64,000 nt of DNA from Uloborus plumipes (Eukaryota > Arthropoda > Arachnida > Araneae > Uloboridae). Where the stretch lies: positions 62,001 through 126,000 of the forward strand of contig JAXGGA010002062.1 in the NCBI GenBank assembly GCA_038373865.1. Direction: 5' to 3'. Every line of letters begins with the position of its first letter. Positions within the stretch are counted from its first letter, which is position 1. The notes below the pieces were generated by a model. The model saw nothing but the letters and a program-made list of their open reading frames with translations, had not been told where the DNA came from and did no database searches. Shown piece after piece: positions 1 through 36,617 of the stretch. The position numbers were made by a program, and so were the translations under genes.

Positions 1-1093
1 AAACAAAAAATGTCAAGAAAATGACTTGATCATAACACTCCTCTGTGCTTATAGTCCCTGATGCAGATATGTATATTTTTGCCCCCTCCCTTTTCATTTT
101 GTAATTGTTTTAAATATGCTTTATATATTTTCTAGTGAGTTAAAATGATCAGATGACGGATTCTGTACATTTTGTGACATTGAGAGTGAAAATGCAATTT
201 TAAGCTAACTTTAGTGTTAGTAAGTAAGGGAAGAAGAATTTGACTTTTCCCACAGAAAAACTTTTCAAAGCCTATCTTTTGCAACTTTGACAAAGGCAAA
301 GAGGAGAGACTCCGTTCAGTAATTATTTGAAGTTTTCAATAAATGATATTTTAGTCTGCTTGACTAAGTCAGGGGAGAGATGTTTAATAAGTAAGCTGCT
401 TTCCTTTGGAAAATGTTCAAAATCAAGATCGTGAAATGTAATTTTAAGAAATGCTATAATTTTGGGATATTTTTTGACTTTCATGAGAATTTGCTGCCCG
501 AGGCACAGGACTGAGCTTGACTTCCGCTAGATCTGTTTCTGTATCTTGCGCCCTAAAATAAATGTTGTAAATTTTGATGTAATGAAATATGCCTCCCTAG
601 AGGTTGGTGCAGGCTGCCTACCCTAAGAACCAGGCCTAGGAAGGTAGTCCTTCTGATTGTGCTATGTTCCTGGGCCCCTGCTTTGTATGTATGTTTATTT
701 CAGTATTTTGAGAATTTTTGATGGTTCAAAATTATCTGGTGAGAAAAAATTGAGAGAACTAAGTACCCAAAGTAAAATAAAATTTTATATCTTTTTTTAA
801 ATATTAATCATTTTTTGTCATTTGATAGTTATTCAATTTCGCAGATCCTTGCAAAAAGAAAAAAAGTATAAAAACAGACTTTCACCACTCTACTTCCCAC
901 TGCTTGGCTTAAAAATGAATAATTTACAACCTCTTTTGAAATGTTGATAATTTAAATTAAGCTGAAATATATTGTTTTCGTGCTTTATAAAGCTTTGGAT
1001 ATTGAACTTATTTTGTGGTTATTACCTTTACAGTTAATGCTCAAATATTGTGCAGTAACATTTTTATAAAGAAAGTATTTGTTTGATTTCTAG
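1..1093 (+). other. Last intron of the Snx3-like gene (partial)
   Basis: The window opens inside an intron that ends in a polypyrimidine-AG acceptor at 1092-1093, directly before the sorting nexin exon. The stretch is AT-rich and I see no other exon or delimitable repeat in it. Confidence 0.7.
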
Positions 1094-1199
1094 GGTTGCT
1101 GGTCATCCTTTGGCTCAAAATGAACGTTGCCTTCATATGTTTCTGCAAGATCCATCTATCGACAAAAATTATGTTCCAGGAAAAATTAGAAATACATGA
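1094..1199 (+). CDS. Snx3: Sorting nexin 3/12, terminal coding exon (partial gene)
   Basis: After one base that completes a split codon, the exon reads VAGHPLAQNERCLHMFLQDP, then a tail ending in KIRNT and a TGA stop at 1197-1199 (34 residues). This is the C-terminal end of the PX domain and tail of the SNX3/SNX12 family. These are small PX-only sorting nexins that bind PI3P on early endosomes and act with retromer in cargo recycling. The tail resembles SNX12 at one place and SNX3 at others, as expected if arthropods have a single orthologue; that is inference. The remainder of the gene lies upstream of the window. The acceptor at 1092-1093 and the match to the end of the family fix the exon boundaries. 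Confidence 0.93.
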
Positions 1200-1760
1200 G
1201 TTTTATGTGAAATGCAGATTTTTACTATTCTACAATCGAAGCAGTTGCATATTATACTTTTAAAGGGATTCTGTTATACAAATTATTTTTTCCTCAATAT
1301 CTCTTTACTTGCAGTTGTCTAATATGCAGCTTGTTGATGTCATCACGGAAATTAAATTTTTAAATGTCTCTATTTTTTATGAATTCAATGTTGAATCATT
1401 TGCAGTCATTATATATATTTTTCCCCTGCATTTGTGTAACATTCCATAAATCAAATATTAAATTATATTTATTATTTCAACCAAATTATGTCAGTCTTCT
1501 GTTATCTATAATCACGAAAAGCCTCTTTAGCATGAAAAATTGACTGCAATGTTTATGTTGAATATCACAACCATATAATGGCTGTTTATTGTTGGAAATG
1601 ATCTTTGTACATTTTCTTAGGATTGAAGTTGTAAACTATATATAGATGAATAAATTTCACTTTTAAATCTGAGTCAGTTGGTATAATTCACTATAGTGAT
1701 GACTTAATATTCTTATTGATATCTAATAAAGATTTTAATCCTAAATGGGGAGAAATAAAG
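1200..1760 (+). other. Snx3-like 3' UTR with two candidate poly(A) signals
   Basis: AT-rich sequence directly after the stop codon contains AATAAA at 1649-1654 and at 1725-1730. Either could end the transcript. The true cleavage site cannot be chosen from sequence alone. Confidence 0.5.
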
Positions 1761-2331
1761 GCTGCCAAGTTTGGACTCTTATACACATCATTTGAATTTT
1801 ATACATATTAGTTTCATACTGCTTACAGGCAGGGCCGCGCCTTGCCAATGTGCAAAGCCGTGCGGCGCACGAGGGAGCCAGAGCCTAAAAGGCGCCGAGC
1901 TCTACCGACCAAAAAAGCTCAAAAAAAAAAAGAAAAAATTGAGTGAAAAATCCAAATAAAAAAATAAATTGAACTCCTCTGGCGATGAAATTATGTATAT
2001 TGTTCAATGAGACAAGCAATCTGTCTCGCTACCTACCCATAAACGACAAATTATTGCCTTGTTGTGTCTAAACAAGCTATTCAAAAGCTTAACCTTTTAT
2101 ACTGGAAGCACTTTTCTTCTGAATGAGGCGCCGTGTCAAGCTATTTCAGCATGTGGAGAAAATTACAACATTAAGGAGGCACAAATAAGCAGGGATACTG
2201 CAGACACAGGTTTCGGCGTTACAAGGAACGTCTTTTTCAATGCAAAAAAAGAAAGAGAAATTGAGCTTATGGATGCACCCGACCTGTGCATTCATAGGCT
2301 CTTTTTTTTTTTAATAAACCTTGGTTTAGAC

Positions 2332-2730
2332 CCGTGGTTCCCAACCTGGGGGCGATCGCCACCAAAGGGGCGATTTGGCTCCTCAAAGGGGTGGTAAATT
2401 CATGAGAGGCGATAAGGGGGCGGGCGATGAGTATTTAGAAAAAAAAAACAGTAGCAATAAAAGCGCAATGGAAATCGAAATTGTAAACATGTACAAAACC
2501 GGTTGTTCAGAGTTCGGACAATTAATCCCAAGTTAAGAAAGAAACAAATTAAAGTTCAAGAGCTTCCCACTTGCTACTCGGATGAACCTTAGGAAGTATT
2601 TTGTCATTCACTGTCCATTTTTGAATTTTCACATAATGTATGGTTTCTTCGAGGAAGAAGGGGGGGGGGCGATAGGTGTCAGTCAGCGGTTTGAAGTGGG
2701 CGATGAGCTCAAAAAGGTTGGAAAACACTG
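2332..2730. mobile_element. hAT (Charlie-like ends) MITE nested in 1830-4638
   Basis: The left end reads CCGTGGTTCCCAACCTGGGG. The right end is the complement of CAGTGTTTTCCAACC. These resemble the CAGTGGTTCTCAACC ends of Charlie-type hAT elements. The flanks GTTTAGAC (2324-2331) and GTTTAGGT (2731-2738) match at 6 of 8 bases, as an aged 8-bp duplication would. The interior is rich in G runs and GGGGCGAT motifs and has no convincing coding sequence. Confidence 0.72.
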
Positions 2731-3810
2731 GTTTAGGTAAACTTTTCAATCTCAAAAAGTAACAATTTGACCATAATCACACGATTATTTCCTCTTTGCT
2801 TCAAACACTAGTTGTTTTAATTGAAAAAAAAAAAAAAACAGACCGTTGAACAATGTATTTGTATTTTATATTAAATTTAATGCCTTTTTACTAATCCGGA
2901 TTTTATTGGTTTTCCGGGAACTCTTTTTTAGTTTCCGATTTTAAGAGGAATATCCTCCACTTTATACTTCCATTCAGAAATATAATCAGTACCTTGTCAG
3001 ATTTTGACCGACAAAAAAGTGTGATTAATTATTTCTCAAATGCAAATTCGAGAGATACTTAGAGCTACTTTAACTTTGATACTTAAAATATTTCTTTTTC
3101 CAAAACATAATAACGTATTCCAGGAGCTATTGAACTCGAAATAACTTTGAAATATGACGTAAGAATGTACAGAGTATTCCAAAGTTAAATATTTGTCATA
3201 TACTCTGATTTTTGGCTACACGAAAAACCGGACGTTACGCTCGATAGGAATTTTTATGAATCTGAAAACTTTTTATGAGTAGTATTTGACGAGTAGTAGT
3301 TTCGTTTAAAAGCAGTAGTTAAAATTCAGAGTTATTCCTATATTTTTCTAGTTAAATGTTTAACGATATTTTTAATCACTTAAATTGTTAAATGTTATTA
3401 ATATTTTATTTTCAATGTCAAGATTTGCACATTTCAGCTTACAAATGTTTCTGTTTATGAATTTTTATTCTATCTAGATTGGCCACAATAGAATAGTCGC
3501 ATCCTTTTCAATGGTGTTAGAGCACTTGACACTAGGTTTCGTGTGGCTCATGTCGAAAACGTCGTTTTGTTTTTACCCCCAATTTGCAGCAGGAAATTCG
3601 TGTGTGTCCTCTCGAACGTGCCGATTTTTTAAATTTTGCAATAATAATTATTAGTATTGACTTTTAGTCAACTTCACACTTTTTAAATTTTGCAATTATT
3701 TATTTACGGTAAAATGATGAAGTATATTTGGGGCACGGTAATAAAGGAGTGTTATTTGAGATAAAATATTAGTTTGAAATGATTGAAAGTTGACTGTAAT
3801 TCTCGAAAAC

Positions 3811-3941
3811 CAGGCCCGTCATTTGAGGGGGGGGAGGTTGAGAAATCAATGTATTAACAGTTGGTGTGGTTTTTGTTGTTTACCAATAAAATTTGCGCCC
3901 TTTGACCCCGTTCCCAAGACAACTTTAAAACAATGAGCCTG
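3811..3941 (+). repeat. Copy of the CAGGCCC MITE family (diverged)
   Basis: It shares the start CAGGCCCGTCATTT and an internal block (GAAATCAATGTATT, then GTGTGGTTTTTG) with the well-delimited copy at 35497-35639, in the same orientation. No clear duplication is left around it, so the ends are approximate. Confidence 0.6.
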
Positions 3942-4646
3942 TCTGGGTGCTAAATTTAGCGCATTTTTTAATCTCCCAAAAGAAATAAAAATAGTCAGAT
4001 AAATATAGATAAATAAATATTTATTTTTAATTTGGAACTTATTCTATATTAAAAGAATACACAGATCTAGTTTCATACACCCATTGCATGTTTTCCTTAT
4101 TAAAAAAAATAATCCACGTCGAAATAAGAACCTAAGAAAAAGATCATCAGACAAAACGATTTTGGAGATTAGGGTAAAACGGTTTGTTGGACCATTTACT
4201 CGTTGATTGCGTTAAATGAACGATTTGAATTTGACACAAAAGAAATTTTAGTCATATACTTTTTTTAAATTCAACTATTGAAAAACCTACTATTTTAGTT
4301 TGAGATTCTAAAATGTAATATTTTTCATATTCTAACGCTTATAAAGAATCAAATGTTTCGGGATATTTATAAAAAACCTACTGCTTAAAAAATAGAACAA
4401 AAATTGATAAGAATCATTTTGAAAAGAATGAAAATATATTGTTATGTGTGAAGGAGTTTTTCGGAATTTGGAAGTACTTTTTAGTGTGGGGGGTGGGGAC
4501 ATTATCCGCGAAACTTATTTATTCTAAATTATATTTGTCTATAAAACATCACTGCTGGTTTTAATTATCGAACGTTACTGCATAAGGCGCTCAGAAGACA
4601 TTTGCACGAGGGCGCCGATCAGGCTTGGCGCGGCCCTGCTTACAGG

Positions 4647-5847
4647 TTCCCACAATAGTCACAATTTTGAAAAGTTGCTCAAGAAAGCAATAAAAAAAAA
4701 TCATCTTAAGCATTGTTTTAAGTTTAAAGCTTTAACTAAAAAGATGGTTCCTATTTCCTAGTTCTAACTTCTTACTTGATTTCCATGAGGAATTTTAGAA
4801 TCTGTCGTTCTCATGATAATGAGCAAGTGTAAAGGATATTGTCTTTTTTCAATGTGAATTTAAATCCACTGTTGTCCTTATAATAATGTTAAACATGTTT
4901 TATAATAAATAGTGCACTTGAAGAGCATTATGCTTTCAACCCCAATGTAAAGGGGATTCATTTTTTCATTAAAAGTCAAATCCAAAACACCTTGTTACAG
5001 TTCTGGAAGTAATTTTACTGCGGAGTATGTTGACATTTTCCATTGAAGGAATTTTTTAATAACCGCTTTTCATCACTGGATTTTGTTGAAAAACTTTGAT
5101 ATTTATGCACACAATTTGCTTTAAAATTGTAAATGATAAAACCTAGAAGGGTCTCCTTATATGAGCACCCATGGATGCAAATTGACTATTATAGAAAATG
5201 AGTCTTTGTTTTTATTTATTTATTTTTAATGCTTTAATTAGGTAAAATTGAACAAGAAAAAGGTGCATTTTTTCGCTATTAAAACGGTTGTGTGTAAAAA
5301 AGAATTACGTACCTGCAAAAGTTAGTTCAGGGATTCAGAATTAGTGTTTTAACAGAATGTTCAATATTTTTTATCGAAGTGAAAGATTGAACATACCACT
5401 TAACCGGAACTGCTGTGCAAAGGAAAGAACTGCAGAGATTCCCTAATGGCATTACTTTAAAATTGAAGTTCCTAAAAGTCATTTCTAGCTATTTTTATTC
5501 AAGTTAAGAGAGAAGCAAGGGTGAGTGGCCCACCTTCGGAAATGTTTCGGATTTGAAGTAATTAAAAAAAAAAAAAAAAGAGAACACTTTAAGTTAGGTG
5601 GGGCTTGGGGGCTCTCTTAATTTAATGAAGACTGCATGCTAAATCAATTGTTGTTTTAAGAACTCTATTCTTGACGGTCATGGATTTTAGTTTTGTGGGT
5701 GAGAGTGCGTCAGCCCTTGCCGAAAAATTTCTGAAATAATCGTCTTAAAACACAATTATATTTTGTAACGTTAAAGGGTTGGGCAGTTTTTTTTTTTAAA
5801 AGTTCTTTTCAGACCGACTATCAGAGCCCGATCATTCTGACATTGGA
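4647..5847. other. Intergenic stretch, nothing recognised
   Basis: AT-rich spacer between two hAT elements, downstream of the Snx3-like gene. I see only simple A/T tracts and no open frame, RNA gene or paired repeat ends. Confidence 0.6.
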
Positions 5848-5855
5848 CATGGGGC

Positions 5856-6303
5856 CAGTGGCGTATCCAGGGGGGTGCCAAGGGACCAATGCACCCCCTA
5901 AGATTTTGTAAGACTATAAAAAATGGTGGCACTGAATTTTGAAAAAACATGTAACCTTCATGTAAATATGCTTCAGGTTTTTTCAATGAAAAATACTTTA
6001 TGGACACTGAAATATTATCATATTATTTTGTTTTCGACAATAAGAAGCAAAACTAATTGTTATTCTGTAATTGTGGAAATGTAAGAGGAAAATGAGCGAT
6101 GTACCCGCGCCTTATTGTTCTTGCATGATATTCATTTTTGTGAAAAAAAAAAAAAAAAAAAAAATCAGCAACGTTCAATAGAAAATATTAAATCGAAATA
6201 CTGCGTTTTTAAAGTTTCACCATATTTCTTGATTTTTTCCCTTTCTCATCAGTGTCGATTTTCGATGTGCACCCCCCAAAATCAATTGCTGGATACGCCA
6301 CTG
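5856..6303. mobile_element. hAT MITE, 448 bp
   Basis: Ends are CAGTGGCGTATCCAGGGGGG and, on the other strand, CAGTGGCGTATCCAGCAA. The perfect 8-bp target duplication CATGGGGC lies at 5848-5855 and 6304-6311. The interior is AT-rich with a long A run near 6141-6163 and no transposase, so it depends on an enzyme supplied elsewhere. Confidence 0.92.
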
Positions 6304-6311
6304 CATGGGGC

Positions 6312-7104
6312 ACATTTCTATTTCAGCCCCCCCCCTTCTCATATTAGTTATGTGTTACACGTAAAAAACATACCAGAATGAAAGAAAAGTTTTGTGCAAA
6401 GATCAATTTAAAATAGTAATAATGCTACAAGATTATTAAGACAAAAATATACGTCAACATACACAGTAGGCTGTTAGTATTAATAATAGAATACACAGTA
6501 GGCATTTTAGTAAAATATACACTTGGCATTTAATATTTAGGAGGCTTTGGATAAAGTAAGGGAATTCCTTGCGGTACAGGCTCTGCCGACTATGAAAATA
6601 TTTCTGAAAAAATAAAGAGATAGGTTGGGACGTGGTTAGTTCATAAATAGTCTTCAACTGTTCAATGTTTTTAATTTTAAAAAAATCAGGCCTTTTTTTT
6701 TCAACCAACATTTTTTTTCTTCTCCATTTTAAAATAAATTCGTATTCCCATTTCGCAATCTTTTTTTTTCAATAAGGACTGTTTTTGAAAAACGCTCTGA
6801 TCAGCTATTTTTGGCGATGTTAGAGAAAGGTTGGCTTCCTACCACCCAAAACTGGTCAGCCCGAAATTGCTGACCACTGCCAAAAACCTGTCCATTGCCC
6901 CTTATCGCACCCCCTTACCAAAATAGGTCTATTGTTTCTTAGAATCCTCTCACCGCCCACAGCGGGGGGAGAGGGGGTAGCTTTTATTGAGAACAGTTCC
7001 ACTTGTCACTTAAAATTTTTCCACAGGGGCAGAGGAAAAGGGTTTGCACTCAATATATTTTCTACGGAAAAAACGTAAAAATACAACCAAAAATGCGTTA
7101 CTTT
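6312..7104. other. Intergenic stretch with possible repeat scraps
   Basis: Contains short AT-rich repeats such as ACACAGTAGGC at 6461 and 6491, and a C-rich patch at 6835-6970. No pair of ends or coding frame could be established. Confidence 0.4.
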
Positions 7105-7196
7105 CAGGCCCGACGCTTCGAATTTCTCCAAGGGGAGGCAAAAGGTATGTAATGCAAATTCCGCCAGAAAACAACAAAAACGACGCCCACTTATCA
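7105..7196 (-). repeat. Truncated copy of the CAGGCCC MITE family
   Basis: CAGGCCCGACGC...CCAGAAAACAACAAAAACGACGCCCACTTAT matches, in reverse orientation, the MITE delimited at 35497-35639. The match stops near 7196, so the far end is missing. Confidence 0.6.
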
Positions 7197-7206
7197 CTAG
7201 AGTCCT

Positions 7207-7278
7207 ATATGAATTATTCATATCTCCTCTCATTCGTCGTATATGAATTATTCATAGCGATCTCCTCTCATTCGTCAA
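7207..7278. repeat. Short tandem duplication upstream of PUM3
   Basis: A unit made of TATATGAATTATTCAT followed by CTCCTCTCATTCGTC occurs twice in a row. The second copy carries a few extra bases (GCGAT). The inner motif is nearly palindromic. It lies directly upstream of the candidate promoter region. Confidence 0.75.
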
Positions 7279-7285
7279 GTAGGCT

Positions 7286-7690
7286 GTGACGTTTTATCTA
7301 GTTCGTTTTTCATAGGCAAACGTTACGCTGACGTCACGATGTTTTTGTCAAGAAACGTTCTAATGTAATTCGAATTCCAGTAGCGATTGCAATTTGCGAT
7401 CGCCTGTTTCACTTGAATTCCTGCCTTAATGTTCCCAAAGGAAACGACTTCCATTTTGAAAAAAAAATAAACATCGAGAAGGCTCTCCAAGCTGCACCTT
7501 TTGCATGACGTCAGTTGCCCTTACTCGAATACAGTTATGCCACTAGTTTAATTATTAAAGATGCGGAGAGAAGAAGAAAGGAAACAACTCAACTAATTTT
7601 ATATAAACAAAAGCAACGTGCATTTAGGTAATTTTTGTAAATTTATTTATTAAACTGTCAATTTTATGTTTTACAAGGAAAAAATGTAAG
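7286..7690 (+). promoter_or_regulatory. Candidate PUM3 promoter and 5' UTR region with two CRE palindromes
   Basis: Two perfect TGACGTCA cAMP-response-type elements lie at 7329-7336 and 7506-7513 in sequence with more CpG than its surroundings, 0.8-1 kb before the PUM3 start codon. The start codon sits four bases into an exon that follows a splice acceptor, so at least one non-coding 5' exon is expected. Candidate donors are AG|GTAATT after 7627 and AT|GTAAGT after 7685. Promoter function is inferred from position and motifs; no TATA box stands out. Confidence 0.38.
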
Positions 7691-8308
7691 TTTCATCTGA
7701 AATACAGTAAGATTTCTGTTAAATTTGATAATTCATGAAAGATTGTAAAACAAATAGCTTTGCTGTCTTATCTGTATACATTGAGCGCTTAGAAATTTGA
7801 GCAGTCATATCGTGTAAACTTGTCTGTCTGGGTTAAAAATGATGCTTCAAATCTTGAATATGTTTTAAGGAGGAACAGAACTTGTAACTTGTGAATCATT
7901 ACATTTCAGTTTTATGCTGAAAAGATTATAACAAGAGTAATGTGGAGTGAATGATTTTTTTTTTTTTTTTGTGAAATATGAAATCATTCAATAAAAAGTT
8001 TACAATTAAGACATCTATTACAATGGCACAATTTGGCACCATGCAGTAAACCTCAAATTTATTGACTTAATGTTACTTTTATATCAGAACCTTTTATTTC
8101 TTAAATCTAAATTTCACAAATGGTATAAGTAGTATAAGGTTTTACAAAGCTTGACTCTTTATTAATAAAATTCAAAAAGATGCTCACTTGTAAAAATGCC
8201 TGGAATAAACAGCCCGAATATAAGTTTAGAGTCAAAAGATAAAGGTTTGTTCTGTTTTTAAAACTGTTGTGTTACATAAATATGTATGTGTCTTTTATTT
8301 TCAGAATA

Positions 8309-33244
<24,936 letters not shown>

Positions 33245-33256
33245 ATATTGATGTCT

Positions 33257-33262
33257 AATAAA
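33257..33262 (+). terminator. PUM3 poly(A) signal
   Basis: AATAAA starts 12 bases after the stop codon and is followed by T-rich/GT-rich sequence. This would give a very short 3' UTR. Confidence 0.65.
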
Positions 33263-34441
33263 AATTGTTTTATATGTGTTTCTTTGTTTGTTCTCAAAAA
33301 TCATACACCCTTGTCACATTCCAATTTATGTTCATCATTTTTATATTAGTTAAAATTTCCGCAATTAATGATTTCATAAGAATCAGGGGTCCTACTGACA
33401 TAAATTGTAGAAAAATTGAAAAAAATTTTGGATACAGATTTGTTGCCTTTTGATTGAAAAGTCATTAATGTGAACTACTGATGTGTTATATTTGGAGTTC
33501 TAGGGGAGTCGATTGAGGCCATTAGAAAATGTCAAAAAAACAAGTTTTTGTAAAAGGTGGGTATGTTCCCTTAGAATAAACTACTCCTCAAGTTTAATTA
33601 AAAGGATGAAAATTGGTACTTCAAGGGAGTGGTCTGGATACAGAGAGCACCCCCCTTGTCTTTGTCACTATTTACATACATATTTGCCACTGTGCTTAAT
33701 CTATGAATTATGTAAATAATAAAGTTGTGTAATCATTACAGAACTTACATAACATTTTGTTATTTACATTACTTATGTAAATAGCAAAATGTTATGTAAG
33801 TAACAAAATTGCTTTTACCAACTATTGAAATAAATGCCCAGTAATAGGAGATCAAAGGACCATGTGGATTACCACTGATTTAGAACTAACATTCTTTAAA
33901 TTAAAATGAAATTTGGGGTGTAAAAATCATTAGTAGACAACAAATCATGCATAAAATATATTTAACATAAAATATAATTAAGCATGCATTGTTGTCTACT
34001 ATCAAATCTGCAGTTCTTAAAAATCTGCCCAAGATTTTGGATGTTACCACTAAAATTTACAATTGCATATTGAGAAATTCAACCTGAAAGTAGTATGAAT
34101 GTTAAAAAGAAAGGTTTTTTTTTTTTGTGGGAACGCCATAATTTCCTCAATACTTTATCAAACTTCTTATGTAAATCATTTTAAAGGTAAAGAGAAAATA
34201 AAGAGACAATTCATTTTGGTTGTTTCGTCAAAAAACCCCATTTTAGTTATTTTTTTTTTTTGGTTAATGTATAGCTTCAATGCATATTAATCCCAAAATG
34301 CAGACCCATGGGCTCAAATGTTTAGAACTGCGCGTTAATATTACAAAGGTCATAGATTCAAATCTCTACAGTATATTAGTGTATTATTGTCTTTTCAAAA
34401 AAGCAAAATTCTGTTCCAAATGTCCATGAAAGTTAAGACGT
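33263..34441. other. Intergenic stretch after PUM3
   Basis: AT-rich, with one hairpin (33743-33801). A segment at 33500-33700 has short open frames but nothing recognised. Confidence 0.5.
33743..33801. repeat. Perfect-type hairpin, 25-bp arms
   Basis: ACTTACATAACATTTTGTTA and the following TTTAC pair with GTAAATAGCAAAATGTTATG plus TAAGT across a 9-base loop, with one mismatch. It may be the core of a tiny MITE; no duplication or flanking gene context assigns a role. Confidence 0.65.
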
Positions 34442-34449
34442 GTATAGCT

Positions 34450-36609
34450 CAAGGGCGTATTTAAGGGGGGGGGGGGCCCTCCCCGAAATCGAGAAAGATT
34501 TTTTTCAAAAGTAGGTGTTCGATTCGTGTTTGCTCAAAAAAAAAAAAACCCTTAAGAAAAAAGCCCGCTCTCTATTAACATTGTTTTCAAAGGTGTAGAA
34601 AGGGAGAGCTCCAGAGGGCCTTTCCCTCCTATACCCTCCACCCCGAAAAAAAATTCTATTTTTTTTTTAAATAAAGGTAGTTATTGTTATTCGGTTTAAG
34701 TTTACTCTCAAATTATTTGCATACTTTTAGCTTGAAATACATAAATGAATAAATAATTATTACTAATAATAATTCGTTAGATGGCACGAGGCAGTGGTGC
34801 AACCCAAGAGGGTCAGGGAGCCCTTGCGCTTTGCTCAAGAGAAAAAAGTGTCTTGGGAAATGAAGATATTTCAATTAGAGAACGCATAGAAAAAATCCAA
34901 ATCATTTTGAACAGAAATCTTTAAATGAAAAATATTCAACACACGTAGATTATTAGTCAGCAAATTACATTTCTCTCTTTCTTCTCATTCCCCCTTTTTT
35001 TCTAGTCAGTCAGGAAATAAGAGTCGTTAAGATAATACTACACTCAATAAATTTAAAATAAAGTGTAACCATTCCTCCCCGGCAAGAAATTTAAAATAAA
35101 GTGTAAGTATTCCTCCCAACAAGAAATTTACAATAAAGTGCAATCATTTTCTGTTTTAGTTTTTTCGCGAATAATTTCCAAGCTTTCAGCTGAACAAAAA
35201 AAATAAAAAAAAGGTAGAAGTCCAAGTAGGCCGAGCTAGAAGGGGCACGTAATTTTCAATCTCTTCTACTCTCTCTCAGTGGCGGGTTTATGGTAGGAAG
35301 TCGAGACTCGTATATCTGCCAAGCATGAATTCAAAGAAGGCTCATGACCCCCCTTAAAGAGATCTTAAAATTTCGCTTTTACAACGTGTAATTTAATTGC
35401 AGTTTCAAGACTTCAATATCCAAAACTTTTCAGAAGAGAGTTCTTTTCCCGCTTCTTCAATACATTGGTCAAACATAGCCTCAAATGGCATTTTAGCAGG
35501 CCCCCCTCACTTTGGGAAATCAATGTATTGGCATATAAGTGGGCGTGGTTTTTGCCACTTTTCGGTAATTTTACATTGTGTATGCAGTATGCACCCTTTG
35601 CCCCCCCCCCCCCTGGAAAAATTCGAAATGACGTCCCTGCATTTTAGAGATTTAAAATTCAAACAGTTAACAGTAGTTGATATCCCCCTTACTCTTCTAT
35701 AGTCTTTAGCTCTAAAATGTGTTTCTAGAAAAGAAAGAGCTCCTGAATTAGTCTCTATGCTCAAAAGTTTCTGGAAGAGTCCCTAAATCCTTTTATTATC
35801 CTAAATGTTGTCAGACAAAGCCTAAAACCAGTTGTTCCTATCAAGAATCATGCCGTAACCGGCGCTATTGAATTATTTTTAAGGGGCGTTTTTAAAAGTT
35901 TTTGTTTTATTTTTCTTTCACGTGTGACTCTTGTTCTTAGAAGGATCTTCGTAGAATTCTTGGAGGATAAGTTTTTGCTCTTGGGGGTAATGGGCACCTC
36001 TGCTAAAAGTAAAATTTTGAACCTTCAGTTTCAAAAAATAGAGCTTAAAATTGCATTCTTGAAGCTTTAATGCCGCAAAATGTCGGGGCACAGCGCCCGA
36101 ATCCTGCCTCTTCTCTTGACGGTATTAAAGATAACCTAAATAAAAATGTTTTTAAAACATTCATTTTGAAGCATTTCGGGAGAGAGTCCTTGCTAACGTT
36201 ACTACCAAAGATGGTCTAAAGTAAAGATGGCTTAAGGTTTCAATTTTGAAAATTTTCGGAGGAAAATATCCCTAACCACTTTTTGTCTCTTAACGTCTTC
36301 AAAGAGAACGCGAAATTGCGCATCTATGCATCGAAAATCTTTCAGGGGAGGGTCTTTGAACTTTTACTTCCCAAAGATAACTTAAATGAGACTTCAGTTC
36401 AAAAAAAAAAAAAAAAAAACTCCTTTTCTTTTGCTCTATCATGAAGAAATATATCCTGAGTTGTGCTTCAGTGTCAATAATTCAATTCGAAAATGTCTAC
36501 CTGTCTTACAGTAATAGCGAAAAAAAAAGAAAGTGGGGGGGGGGGGGGGGGGGGGGCTAAGCTTGTTTATATGGGCCCCCTCCGAAATAAAAACCTATAT
36601 ACGCCACTG
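34450..36609. mobile_element. hAT transposon, 2.2 kb
   Basis: Left end CAAGGGCGTATTTAAGGG; right end the complement of CAGTGGCGTATATAGG. The perfect 8-bp duplication GTATAGCT lies at 34442-34449 and 36610-36617. Both subterminal regions carry long G tracts, including 22 G at 36535-36556. A 143-bp MITE (35497-35639) sits inside. No transposase recognised. Confidence 0.9.
35497..35639. mobile_element. CAGGCCC MITE, 143 bp, best-delimited copy
   Basis: Ends CAGGCCCCCCTCACTTTG and complement CAGGGACGTCATTTCGAA, with the perfect 8-bp duplication CATTTTAG at 35489-35496 and 35640-35647. Inside are GAAATCAATGTATTGGCATA and GTGGGCGTGGTTTTTG, which recur at 3811, 7105 and 44534. Confidence 0.88.
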
Positions 36610-36617
36610 GTATAGCT

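Larger units (their letters stand above)
1830..4638. mobile_element. hAT-like DNA transposon, 2.8 kb, with nested insertions
   Basis: The ends are inverted repeats: CAGGGCCGCGCCTTGCC at the left, and the complement of CAGGGCCGCGCCAAGCC at the right. They are flanked by a perfect 8-bp duplication, CTTACAGG, at 1822-1829 and 4639-4646. An 8-bp duplication with CAGGG-type ends is typical of hAT elements. I recognise no transposase in it, so it is probably non-autonomous or decayed. It carries a second hAT MITE (2332-2730) and a copy of a short GGCCC-ended MITE (3811-3941). Confidence 0.87.

Noticed and set aside
6440..6560. A CRISPR-like or satellite array of ACACAGTAGGC words
   Set aside because: Only two short copies with irregular spacing; the window is animal nuclear DNA.
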